This document shows positions 31,026 to 42,900 of a stretch of DNA of 64,000 nucleotides, one piece after another. The DNA comes from Marsupella aquatica. Its lineage: Eukaryota; Marchantiophyta. Every line of letters starts with the position of its first letter. The stretch's first letter is position 1. Under the pieces are notes generated by a model. That model saw nothing but the letters and a program-made list of their open reading frames with translations. It made no database searches and was not told where the DNA came from. Both the position numbers and the translations under genes were made by a program. The stretch spans positions 7,936,001 to 8,000,000 of the forward strand of contig OZ316896.1 in assembly GCA_973895155.1 (NCBI GenBank). Direction: 5' to 3'.

Positions 31026-34000
31026 AGGATTTGGTTGATTGTTCGACGTGCTTATGGTATGGCGGCGAATTGTGACGTCCCAACGGAACTCTATGGGATA
31101 CAGCGCGCGCGTCCATAAGAAGGCTCACATAGCTCGACGGTAAAGGAGCGACTGCTGACGACGCGATGGCAGAGATGAATGTCACGGCGCGACCAGTGCT
31201 TGCTGTAATTCCAACAAAAGCGGCTGACCATCGACAACTGAAAGCAAACCTTGCAATGGGCTTGAAGGAGCTGCTGAAGTTTCCTTGGCGTCGCTGTGAA
31301 TTCAGCCTTGTCGATGAAGGCGTATGGGATGCTGAAGACGGAATTGGAATTCGTGCGCGACCTAGCACATGGATGGAGGCACTCATAGCCGATGTCTATT
31401 TGATACCAACGATAGGAGAAGATTTATAGAGAATTGATGGAGAACCCCGAGTGTATATCGAATCTCTCTTCGCACCTGAGTCTTTCAAGCGGAGAAATGG
31501 CTGGTTAGCTGAGGATTGCCTAGATATATATGTGCAGCATCTTTTTCATTTCTTGTCTCCGATTTTTTATCCTGAAAGTCAGACTAGAATTACATTGTCA
31601 TTTGCTGCTACTGTAATATTTTCTTTAGAGCAGCGAAAGGATATAAACTGGACACAAATTCTCCACAGAGTAATTCATACTCAAGTGAAGAATTTTTGTA
31701 GCAGATTGCGAACTGGGAAGCTGAGATATACGAATTTGACTCCCTACCTAGCTCATATTTATTATAAGCATAAGTGTCTACTATCATTGGAGAAAGGGCT
31801 TTACCGCACTCACAGAGAGAAACCTAGTAGAGAGGTAGAAGGATTACCTGAAGACCAAGGCAACCATCTCAACACAACATTGGTCGCATTGTGTGAACTG
31901 CTGTCTTGTGAAGAAGTTGATCTAGTGAACAAGGATCGCAGGTTGAAAAACACTCAGGAACCAGTTCATTATGGAGAAAAGGTAGTACTTCTCCAAGATC
32001 CAGAGAATCATTCAACTGGAGAATTACCTTCTGCAACTGCAACAACACTGGAGCAATCTACTCCACCAAGGACATTTCCTACATTATGTAATGATGGTTA
32101 TTCGCCTCTACACCTCGAAGTTACGAGTTCCCCAAGATTGCCTGTGGGCACAATCACTGACGCATTGCAAGAAGAGACGCACCAACAGTACAACATTCCA
32201 GAGGATTTACTTGGAGAAGTATTACTAGAGCCCACCTCATCTCCGGTTGCTGTAAGTTTCAATGCCCTAGATGCCTTGCAGAATTATGAGTCGGACAATT
32301 ATACTTGTCAATCACCAGGTACTGAGGAGACACTTTCCCTACAGTCGCGAGCTAAGTGTGCAGCGGCACCATTTTCAGAAATTATCAGGTTGTTCAAAAA
32401 TGATTCAGAGGTTAGCATGGTAGATATAGAGAGGTAGATGATCAACCGATCCCCCTGAATTCCATACCGATGTACTCTGACAATTCGATGGTAGAAGTGC
32501 CACTGGGAATTTCTGAGGAATTATTGGCAACTGTGGGAAGAATGGGACCTCCCCCATCACCATCAGATCGAGCAATGCCTGAGTTTATAGGAATAGCTGC
32601 TTCCGGACCTTTGGATACAACCCCAGCTGTGATACCTTGCACTTTGCTAGCTTCTCTTCTATTAAATTCAGGGGAGACTAATGCAGCTATGGTGCAACCT
32701 TTAGTCACAAGAACATCAATTGACGAGCAGTACCCGAAGACGTATATTCGACGACCCTCGAAGAGACTGTGCCGAGCTACAACCCAACGACTTACACCTA
32801 CAGATGACTCACGGATTCTAGAACTCCAGGAACCAACTCTCCAAATGATGGATAGTTCTCTTCAGCTCTTAAGACCTCAAGTAGACCCAAGGGAACGAGG
32901 AGAGCTCCCACCAAGGGAAGTTGAACAGAGAGGTCCTTCTGCTGATATAATGTCAATTGCAGGCAGAGTACACTCTCCAGTTGTAGAAGTGCAGGAACCC
33001 ATACTTGACAATGTTACAGAGCTCACGACTCCATTATATTCAGAGTGGTCAGCACGACCACCAAGCAAGGAGTCTGTGATACCATCTTTTAATCCAGATG
33101 TCATCTTTCGTTGGGTTGGAGCTCCTAGTGATGGTAGTGGAGATGAAGATCCTCGAATTATCAGGATACCACCCAGACTTCGACATCAAATGTTGCTGCC
33201 ACCTCCAATTCCTACACCTAATCTTGCTTCCATTCATAGCTGGGATACGAAAGACTTCCGTTTAGCTTTCCGACATTTGGAGACAGAAAGCATTCGCCAA
33301 CAACAACAAATTTTAGCTGGCATTTATCAAAAAGGTATATGTACTTTAATTTCTACGTATCAGCCTGGTAAGACTGTTCCTCCAATTGACCGGGCTAGGA
33401 GACACAAATTTTCGGAATATGAGATTTGGTGTTGGGTGTATGTTCTCCGACGAGCGGACACTCCTTTCCCTCCTATAACTTCCGAATACCCCTGGCCCCA
33501 TAGATATTATGTATGGGTCACACATGAAGGATACGCCATCCCGTACAAATATGAGAACGCGCTTGTCAAGTTGAGAGAGCAATTATTACAGAAATAGTGT
33601 ATGAATCCTAATGCTCAAGGAAGACAGGCAATTCGAGGACTAACTTGGCTACCTCTGATTCCTTCATGGCCTGAACTTATTACTATCGGGGTATTAAGTA
33701 GATCAGCAAGTACATTGATGTAACGGCTTTTGCATAAGATACCAAGAGATATTTTTCCAATCTCAACAAGAAATGAAGCGGTACCATCTGATTTTAAGCG
33801 TTCAGACTACTACCAATTTCCTGCTTTAAATCAACATGTGGGCCGTAAAAGCTGTCATGGATTGCTGTGATCCTCTGCTTCGTGCATTTCAGTACTCCTT
33901 TGAAGGACAAATTAAATTGGCTGGATATACTATTCAGGATTTTGCTATTGACCGAGGTTCTGGGATCAATCTACTTTCATTTCGAATGTCACATAATCTT

Positions 34001-34203
34001 GTTCACCAAGAAATTCAACCCATATGTGCTCAGATCTCAATCGATGGATGATTAATTCAACTTTGGGGCAGAGTAAAACAAGTGCCATTACAAATTGGAG
34101 ACGAATTTTATGAACTAGACTTTTATATTGTGAATCCCAATGACAGCCATATTCCATCAATAGTCTTGAGTACCACTTGGATTCCCAAGCCAGAAGATTT
34201 TTG
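31026..34203 (+). pseudogene. Gag/protease region of an RT-less LTR retroelement
   Basis: A frame starts at ATG 31166 (AEMNVTARPVLAVIPTKAAD), has a TAG at 31427 and continues in frame to 32437 with FSLEQRKDINWTQILHRVIH and RYTNLTPYLAHIYYKHKCLL, which resemble the plant-mobile/putative plant transposon domain. After a frameshift near 32430 it runs on (32470-33597) with a Pro/Glu/Ser linker and YEIWCWVYVLRR and WVTHEGYAIPYKYENAL. Past a TAG at 33595, 33836-34203 shows DRGSGINLLS and VLSTTWIPK, a retropepsin-like pair (compare DGGSSVNL and LLGRPWL at 18900-19150). No RT, RNase H or integrase follows; the polypurine tract comes at 34268. It was either non-autonomous or internally deleted. Confidence 0.6.
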
Positions 34204-34267
34204 ATAAGGAATACAGCACTAGTCTTCAAACAGAGTGTGATTGTCTTGTGCGGACACAGCAAAGTTT

Positions 34268-35835
34268 AAGTGGAGGGCTATGTGGAATGGTGGCCTCTAC
34301 TTTTTTCTTGAAAGTCAGTTTATTTTTAACATTTTTCCAGCATTTGTTCTATTCTGGACGCTTCTGACGCTTTTCAGAAGCGTCTGCCATCACCGACCTT
34401 TTTTTCGACCGACGCTACCAGAAGCGTCCACCCTAATACTGATGATTTCAGAAGCGGCCAACTTCCTTTGACGCTACTAGAAGCCTCCATTAGAATTTAC
34501 CCTAATACCAAGGTTTTAGCAGTTAGTGTCTCTTAGTTTAATTTCGAATGTTTAGTTTAGTTTGAGAACTCATTGTTCTTCCTCATTCAGGAGTGATCTT
34601 TTGATTCTCAGTACCAAAAGACATACCTTTTAGTGTCTCTCACCTTAGGTATTTAAGCTTCATTATTCTCTGAGTAAGCAAGGAGGAATCCGAAACTCAG
34701 GAATGAGAGTGATGTAGGATTCTCTTCCTTCCATTTTAGCAAAATATTGTAGAATGTTTTGTATGGAAGTAAAACTGCATATGTTGAAATTGTAGATGAA
34801 TTCAAGAGATTCCTTTAGGTGATTGAATTCAATTGCAAACTTCCGAGACTTATATTGAATTCACTGCTGGGCATACTTGTGAAGTCAAGGTTCGCCAGCC
34901 AATTCAAGAGTTGTTGTTTGATATGTGAAGAGCAAAGTTTGGTTCTCCCAGTATTCAGTACCGTTGCTTTGTTTGTGGAATATGGCTTAGAGTTTTGACT
35001 GAATGGTGTATCGTTGACGTCAAACCATGTTGCAGGCATTTTAAGTCATATCATTACATTTGAAGCCAGAAAAGAGATAAGTAATCTCATCAGTTATCAG
35101 TCACTTTCATCAGTGTACCTGATATCAGTTGCCACCTCATCTCAGAGAGGCCGCCAAGTTGCGATGCGAAAAAGAAAAAAAATGAAGAAAAAAAAGTTCT
35201 TGAATTTTTCTTCACAATTTGAAGGAAAATTTTTTTTTTCAAGATTTTTTTCGCCATGAGGCGTTTGTACTGTACGGACACCTATCTCGGCGAGCCCAGC
35301 CGAGATGGGAATAAAATTTCTGAATTTTTTTTTTTCGCCGAGATTGAATCAACCTCAGCTGCCCAGCTGAGATGAGCTGAAGTTTGAAGGCCCCATCTCA
35401 ACTCCTCAACTGAGATTCTAAAATTTTTGAGATAACTGATGATGTTGTGTACCCCACCAGAAAAGTACTTGTGAATCAAATTGAGAATTCCTTATCATGC
35501 AATTTTATGTAGTCAGGAGAGAAATCAGGGAGTTGTGAGATGTAGTTCATGTCTATACTAAGACCATAGTTCTTTCTAAAGGAGTGGCGATAGTAGTCTA
35601 TAGTTTTCAAACCTCAAATTGTTTCCTTTTGACCCGTTAAACGGAAGTTCATTTACCATGGTGTTTTGTTTATTTGATCTTTTTATTGATAAGTAAGAAA
35701 AGTATGAGCTGAGCACTCTAGATTACTCAAAGTGGTAAATTCATTCAATCCATTCCTATTTCGCTCTTAAAGGGATCGAAACTTGAGTCTTTAAGTAAAA
35801 AGATTTACTTTTGATTCTTTCCACTATACGACATT
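34268..35835 (+). repeat. Polypurine tract and 3' LTR-like region
   Basis: AAGTGGAGGGC at 34268-34278 starts this non-coding stretch. An 11-bp perfect inverted repeat GACGCTTCTGA/TCAGAAGCGTC lies at 34357-34384, with further GAAGCGTCC words to 34500. Further hairpins are TCTCGGC/GCCGAGA (about 35285-35312) and CAGCTG/CAGCTG (about 35356-35372). I see no gene. The right edge is not resolved; it ends by 35835 where LTR copy 4 begins. Confidence 0.5.
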
Positions 35836-37418
35836 TGTTCCGGAACCTCCTCTGGTGTCCTTGCCTGCACGGGAAGTACCGGGGCAAAGATCTGACTTCG
35901 GGCATACCGGCACAACAGCGGCATGTGATAGCCAAGCCGGGACATGCTTCCCTTGCCGATCACCTGTTGTTCCTCCTTCAAGATCTTCTTCAGTTGGGTG
36001 AGGAGGTACCCGTTGTAGTCCCGGCTTGGGTCTGGTCTCTCCGCCAGGTAGACCTGTGCCTTGCCGATCTCTGGCCTCGGCAAGTTGCAGTGCATGGTTA
36101 CCCGCAAGAAATTGATTATCTCTCCTATGTGCGGGTTGGTGCAGGTGTTCCGAAAGAAGCCATTCTTCGTTGATGGCCCTGGAAACGACCGGAACTCCTT
36201 GTCTGGCAAGGTCTTTCGAGTATCTACTTTGGTCTTATTGCCCATTGGCAAGCCAAACACTTCGGCAATCACTCGGGGAGTGAGATAGAAATCCTTCCCA
36301 TACACCCTTGTGGAATTGGTCTCCGGCTCCCAGGATCCCACAAATTCTAATAAGTCTGAATCCGGCATCTCCGGCTTCAGCTATGGTAACTTCACAAAGG
36401 CTTCCAAGCCAGATCCGGCCATGAAGCCCTGGTACTTCCGAGTCTACATAGCCGTAAAGCATGCATCCTCTTCACATGCAAAGTGTAATTGCACTTCCTC
36501 GGGGAGGGTCGCCGCCCAGCCTTTCCAGGTGTCATCTCTTGTCGGAACGGCATTGATGGGGTCGACCTCCTCTTCTTCGGCTTCTTCCTGCCTCCTGCTC
36601 CCTTGCTCGGCTGGCTTCCTTGGTGCCGCCGACCTCGTTCTCTTTGCAGGGGTGGTCTCTTCATTGATGTTCCCTTTCCTCTTCATAGCGGCTGCCATGG
36701 ATGTTTCTCCTAGCACGGTTGCCTTCGTCCACCCCTTCGTGCTACCCTTCAACTCCCAGTGTATGTCATTGCAGTGGTTGATGGCTTCTCGGATGCCGAC
36801 TATCCTGTTCTCACAAAACAAAAGATCGTCGAGTTCATCGGCAGTAGGTGTCCACAGGACTTCAGCCATGATGAGTTCTCCTCCTAAGAAGGTAGACTTT
36901 TATAGCTCCCACAGTTGAGCGAGCTCCTGCCATTCTCGAGCGGCTCTCTTCGATTCTTCGTCCTTGTAGGTCCCAATGTACTCAATTGCCCGTTCTAACA
37001 GGCATCCCCAAAAATGAGCAGCTTGATTGACGTTGCTCATACCCTTCTTCAATTGATTGTCGGAATCTGCTTCCACCCCAAGTGCTTGCCTGAGCAGCTG
37101 ACAGTAGTTGGCCTCCCGTAGTCGTCTGCTTAGTTCGTGCTTGCAAATGAGCCACCATTCCTTGCGATCGATCTTTACCCCCCTCCTGCCTTGTCTTCCT
37201 TCCTGTTAGTTACCGATAGCCGCCGGTACTTAGCGCATCCTAACCCTAATCGTGTTCCCTCTCCCGACGTCCTTAATTCCGGCCTCAGCTCAGGTTCCAT
37301 AGTCACCCTTAATTGTTTATATTTTCCAGTTTTTTTGTTACTATACTAATGTGTTTCCAGGGTACACTACTGATTTTACTATTTAAATTGGCCTATTGAT
37401 TCCTGGCTAGGCATCACA
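35836..37418 (-). mobile_element. Giant-LTR copy 4, 5' fragment
   Basis: The minus strand starts TGTGATGCCTAGCCAGG at 37418. The encoded frame is readable in pieces (36869-36444 and 36368-35836: ADELDDLLFCENRIVGIREA, GKDFYLTPRVIAEVFGLPMG, LLCRYARSQIFAPVLPV) with a TAG between them. It is inserted near the start of a copia gag gene. The right-hand flank TCCTC has no visible partner because the left end is truncated. Confidence 0.8.
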
Positions 37419-37880
37419 TCCTCTCTCTCCTCCTCAAACGGTTGTGGTGATCCTCGTGCTTCAAGATCCACTTCTTCAAAAATCTCCTCCAAATCACTCA
37501 TATGAGAATGCAAGAAAAAATGATGTTTTTTCAACTTCGTAAAACAACTCAAAACTTATCACCGTCGCGTAGCCCACAAGCCTAGCTCTCCAACGTTGAA
37601 TTTAATCAGAATCAAAATGGAACTCCGGCGTAAAACTTATTCACTTTTTGGTCGGGGTGGATAAAACTCGGAATTCTCCCCCGTTTTGACCACCTTGGGG
37701 AATAACCAAAATGTGAACGAGTATTGAATGTTGGAAACACAATTTGATTGGTGCACTGCGTGGCCAACTCCGATGGCTATCTCCTTGCCGAAGATGAACA
37801 AAAAAGTTACCATTAGGCGGACAGAATCTTTGACGGACGGCCAAAAACACACTCTCTGTTTTTTGGGAATATTCCTACAC
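37419..37880 (-). pseudogene. Copia gag start and leader, fragment
   Basis: The minus-strand ATG at 37501 begins MSDLEEIFEEVDLEARGSPQ, matching MSDSEEFFEDVELEARGSPQ at the gag start of the full copia element (44286). The leader to about 37880 also aligns with 44287-44660. The remainder of gag was cut off by LTR copy 4. Confidence 0.8.
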
Positions 37881-38640
37881 AAAGCAGCAGGGCTCACAGC
37901 GGGCCATTCCCCCTATCCAAGCGATTAAAGTGGAGGGCGGCAGGTCCCGGGATGCGGCTACCAATCAGAAACCAGAGAATTAAAAAAAGGGCTAAAAGGG
38001 GGTTTAGGCCCCTCTAGGAAATGGGGCTTAGGCCCCTTTAGGAAATGGGGCGTATGGATGGCGGGGCCGGGAGTATAGTCGAGGGAGGAAGGTCGACAAA
38101 GCGGCTGCATATGCAGCCGCATACAAAACAAAAAACAAAACAAAAAACCGGGGCTGGGGGTTTCAGGCGCCGGAAGCGCGAGGGCCAGAGCAAAGGGGGG
38201 AGTGCGGGTTGAGGCCGGGTGACAACCGGCAGGCCGGCTGCGGGTTAAGAAGGGGAGGGCGGCAAGGTGAGCGCCTGCCGGGCGGGTAAGAAATGGTATA
38301 CACGGGGGGTGCGCAAGGCGTATCGGGGGGCGCGTGTAAAACCAAACGTCGAAGGAGGGGGAGGACGGGGGATGGTGTGTGTATACACACACCAGGTAAC
38401 CCCCATAAAAAACCGAAAAGGTACCCCCCCCCCACAATACAAAGGATTTAACCACCAAGGGCCCCAAATCACCTCGGCACCGGTAAGGGCCCCAAATAAA
38501 TCAGTTTCCAATGTGAGGAGGAGAGAGAGAGAGAGATTCATTTTATACATATATAGATGTATCAATCCTGAGATATTTCAGGTCGTATTGCCACTTAAGC
38601 GCTGCGCATTGATTCAAAGTTCATCATAAACATAGCATCC
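37881..38640. other. GC-rich non-coding stretch with short repeats
   Basis: It holds another AAGTGGAGGGC (37928-37938), so an LTR may begin after it. There is a tandem pair of about 28 bp (GGCCCCTCTAGGAAATGGGG-type, 38010-38055), runs of C and G, a TGTGTGTATACACACAC palindrome near 38380 and a GA run at 38520-38535 followed by a CCTGA/TCAGG hairpin like those at 50450 and 51020. Proline-rich frames on the minus strand look compositional. Confidence 0.45.
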
Positions 38641-39330
38641 GCTGTTTTGTTTCATACATTCAGGATACAAATGCGCCATATGCATGTCAGAGACAACTCT
38701 ATTTAGTAGAAACCAAATGCTACTGTTTACCATCAATATATTTCCCATCCATGTTGATCATGACGACTCCTATTGGACTCTGTTTTTATTAAGTATAGAA
38801 CCTATAGACAATTTTATATAATTACCACGCAGCACTGCTTAGCACCTTACTGGGTGTGTGGTAAGTGGAATAATACAAATGTATATACTTTTATCCTTAA
38901 ATACCAAGATTCGGTCCCGTAAAGAATAAACAAAGCGATTTACCAAGGTTTTGTGATGTTCGAAATCTTCAAGCAATTTCTTTGTTGTTTTTCCTTATAT
39001 AATCCTGAAATGATTAGTATGTCACAAATGCTGAAATGAAATTCCTTAGGTTCGGCTTCTTCTCGATAGATTGAAAGGTTTTCTCTTCCCTCTAACTTCC
39101 TTATACACTTAGTAGTGATCGGTTTTACGTCATGAAGGTTGGTACAATTCCCATTTCAACTAGATTTCAAAGGCACACCTTAGTTATCCATTCAAATCTA
39201 TTTCCTACAACTAATTCAAACATCAAAACTTGAATACTTAAGTTTGATTCATGAAATGTTTGAAATTCAATTGATGTGAGTGGTACAAGTCTTCTCCATT
39301 AAATTCTTTCTCCTAAGCCCAATTTGGCAT
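38641..39330. other. Unassigned AT-rich sequence
   Basis: No gene or repeat is recognised. Its last five bases, GGCAT (39326-39330), are the left target duplication of the copia element. Confidence 0.4.
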
Positions 39331-39787
39331 TGTTGAGCATAGACGACGATCGCAACGGCAAGCCCATGAACCATCCAACGCACAATAGTCGACACAAGAG
39401 ATATGTGGTTCACCTCCTTGAGGCTACGTCCACGGGAACACACAAGAGAGCTTTACTGAACTCTAAGCCCGTCGGCTATACCGAGTCTCCACAGTGTAAG
39501 CTCTCCCTATCTCTCAAGTGGCTCCATAACAATGAGCCTTGGTTCTACCTCTCCAAGCACACATGCCTCTTATGATATAGTGTGCAACTTAGTTGTACCT
39601 AACCACATAGTTGTACCTAATCACGTAGTTGTACCTAACCACATAGTTGTACCTAATCACGTAGTTGTACCTAACCACATAGTTGTACCTAATCACGTAG
39701 TTGTACCTAACCACGTAGTTGTACCAACCCACGTTGTTGTACCAACCACGTCATACCTAACCTAGACGTAAGAGTAAATACCCAACA
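39331..39787 (-). repeat. Copia 3' LTR (457 bp)
   Basis: TG...CA ends. From 39591 to about 39752 it contains nine 18-bp tandem units of AGTTGTACCTAACCACAT/AGTTGTACCTAATCACGT type, alternating so that the higher-order period is 36 bp. The repeat encodes nothing. Confidence 0.95.
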
Positions 39788-39799
39788 ATCTTCCCCTTG
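39788..39799 (-). other. Copia polypurine tract
   Basis: The minus strand CAAGGGGAAGAT abuts the 3' LTR, as needed to prime plus-strand DNA synthesis. Confidence 0.85.
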
Positions 39800-39978
39800 A
39801 CTCTGGTCTAGGGGAGAGTAATACTGCCAATGTATATGATCCCTCAGCGGGAAGTTCTGGACAGAAACCAAACCGGTTTCCCTCTCTAACTAGAGCAAAC
39901 CAGAACTAAGCCGTAGCCTAATACATAGGAATGAGGAAGAGCATATATCAGTAATTACAATGAATGTTTAAGAAAACT

Positions 39979-42900
39979 CTACTTGTGATGCAATTGCAAA
40001 ACCTGCAATACGTCACGGTGTCTAGAGAAACTCTCCAAAGGAATCACTTTGGTAAATGCGTCAGCCGGGTTGAGTTTACCATCAATCTTGACTAGCTCAA
40101 ACAAATTATCAGACACAGCCTGCCTGATAAAATGGTACCTGACGTCAATGTGCTTCACTCTGCTGTCCATCACCTGGTTCACAGCAAGGTGGAGCGCACT
40201 TTGACTATCACAATGGAGCTTCACATTCCCCTGTGGCAATCCCATTTCAGTGATAAGTCTATCCAACCAAATCGCTTCCTTTGCTGCTTCCGCAGCTGCA
40301 ACATACTCCGCTTCTGTAGTAGACTGAGCAATACACTTCTGCAAAGTAGACCTCCAACTTATGCATCCACCGCCAAGTATGAACACGTATCCTGTTGTTG
40401 ATCTCCTTCGGTCCAAATCTTGTCCATAGTCAGAATCTACATAGCCAATCAATGATCTAGCATTCTTTGCATTCGCATCAAATAAAAGACCATGATCCAC
40501 GGTACCCTTCAAGTACCTGATAATCCACTTCACTGCTTCCCAGTGTACCTTCCCTGGATTCGACATGTACCTGCTCACCTTGCCCATAGCCATGGCAAGA
40601 TCAGGTCTAGTGCAAGTCATCAAATACATGAGACTCCCCACTGCCTTGTCATATGGAACCTTTGACATCAACCCCTTCTCTGTGTCATCCGTAGGACAGA
40701 ACGCTGATGATAACTTGAAGTGTGGAGCCAACGGGGTACTTACCGGCTTGCTATTCTCCATGTTGAACCTTGCAATTACCTTCCTCGCATAACTGCTCTG
40801 CGTCAACCATAGCTTGCCAGCCTCCAAGTCCCTAGTGATCTCCATACCCAAAATCCTCTTAGCTGGCCCTAAGTCCTTCATCTTAAACTCTGCACTAAGC
40901 AGTGCCTTGAGCTTAACAATCTCAGACCTATCCTTGGCTGCAATTAGCATGTCATCCACATAAAGTACTAAAACAATGAACCCAAAGACAACATTCTTCA
41001 CCGGTTTCAAATACACACAAGGGTCAAATACACTTCTGTGAAAACCTTGTGACCGAATCCAATCGTCAAACCGCTTGTTCCACTGTCTTGGTGACTGCTT
41101 CAACCCATACAAGGATTTCAGCAATCTGCAAACCAATTCCTCCTGTCCTCTCTTCACAAAACCTAGCGGTTGTCTCATAAAGATCACCTCTTCCAATGTG
41201 CCATAGAGGAAAGCTGTGACAACATCCATCTGATCTAGGAGCAGACCAAACATTACAACAAGTACACACAATAGTCGTATTGTAGAGTACTTAGCAACTG
41301 GTGAGAAGACCTCATTGCAATCCACACCTTTCTCTTGTGTGAATCCCTTTGCTACCAATCTAGCCTTGTAGACCTTCGATCCACCTCCTATGGAATTATC
41401 CTTCAGCTTGTAAATCCACTTGCTGTCCACCACTTGCTGACCCTTAGGCAGCTTAACAAGCTCCCAAGTTTTGTTGTCCTTTAGTGACTGCATCTCCGTT
41501 TGCATTGCTGCAGTCCACTTATGCTTCTCTTTTGAAGCACTTGCCTCATGAAATGAAGAAGGTTCTCCTTCTTCCAAAATTAACGCATCACCCTCATCAT
41601 CAGCTGTAAAATCATCCTCTTGCAGTTGAGATGAATCAACCCACTGTCCATACCTTGATGGAGCGCGTACAGTGCGACCAGATGTTCTTCTAGCCGATGA
41701 CTCCGATTGATCTGCGTGTGCTGGTACAATTTGAAGCTCAACAGCATCCACTTGTTGCTCACCAGCATCAACAAACTCCTCTGGTTCCTCTGTCACAGGA
41801 ACCAGCTCCATAATTGGAGCAACTCCTTCTCTCCGGTCATGCACCTCATAACCAATCTCCCCCTCAACGAGATCCGGGATAGGAGATTTTCCTTTGTCAG
41901 TACGGGAGACCTGAGTATTCTCCCCCTCCTTCAATAATCTGGATTCATTGAAGGAAACATCCCTACTGACAACGAGCTTACAGGCAATAGGATCCCATAG
42001 CCTATAGGCTTTCACACCACTCTGGTACCCAAGAAAAACACATTTCCTGGAGGTAGGATCCAACTTGGTCCTATTCTGCTTTGGTGTGAGAGCATATGCA
42101 TCACTTCCAAAAATTACCAAGCCATGATAGTCTGCTTGCCGCTTATAGCGCATCTCAAACGGCGTTTTGAAATTGATAGCACTAGAAGGAGAAAGATTTA
42201 CCAAATAAGCTGCGGTATTGACAGCTTCTGCCCAAAATTATTGTGGTAAACCTGATTGGCTCAACATACTCCGTGACCGCTTCAACAGTGTCCGATTGAG
42301 CCTCTCAGCGACACCATTCTGCTGCGGAGTATAAACTGTGGTGAGATGGCGAGTTATCCCCTGTTCTGAACAGTACTCTTCAAATTCCATTGAAGTGTAC
42401 TCCCCGCCATTGTCTGACCTCAGACTCTTCACCCTTGTATCCAAACACTTGATCGTGTTTCCAGTCTGATTCTCCACCTAGGCCTTCCACTTCTTAAAAA
42501 TGGACAAGACATCAGACTTATGCGTCATGAAATAAATCCACACAAATCTTGAGTAATCATCAATAAATGATACATAGTACAACTTTCTAGAGTGTGAGGG
42601 AGTCGGGGATGGACCCCACACGTCACTATGTATGTACTCAAGAACCGCTTTGGAACGATGAGTTCCAACACCAAAAGCACGACGATGCTGCTTTCCAAGA
42701 ATGCAATGCTCACAAAACTCTAATTTACAAGATTGCAAATCAGAAATGAGTCCATTCTTCCGTAAGATAGCCAAACCCTTCTCACTCATGTGGCCTAGCC
42801 GTGAATGCCACAGTTGAGTCATCTCCTCGTGAGACTTGGTTACATTGGCCTCTCCACATACAGTATTGTCCTGTAACACATACAAATTCTTTTGTCTACT

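Noticed and set aside
37958-38565. Overlapping proline-rich frames on the minus strand
   Set aside because: GC-rich, low-complexity sequence gives open frames in several registers. No domain, no codon pattern and no second copy.
39532-39765. Frame with VVVPNH repeats, also at 45641
   Set aside because: It is the translation of the 18-bp tandem array in the copia LTRs, which is non-coding LTR sequence.
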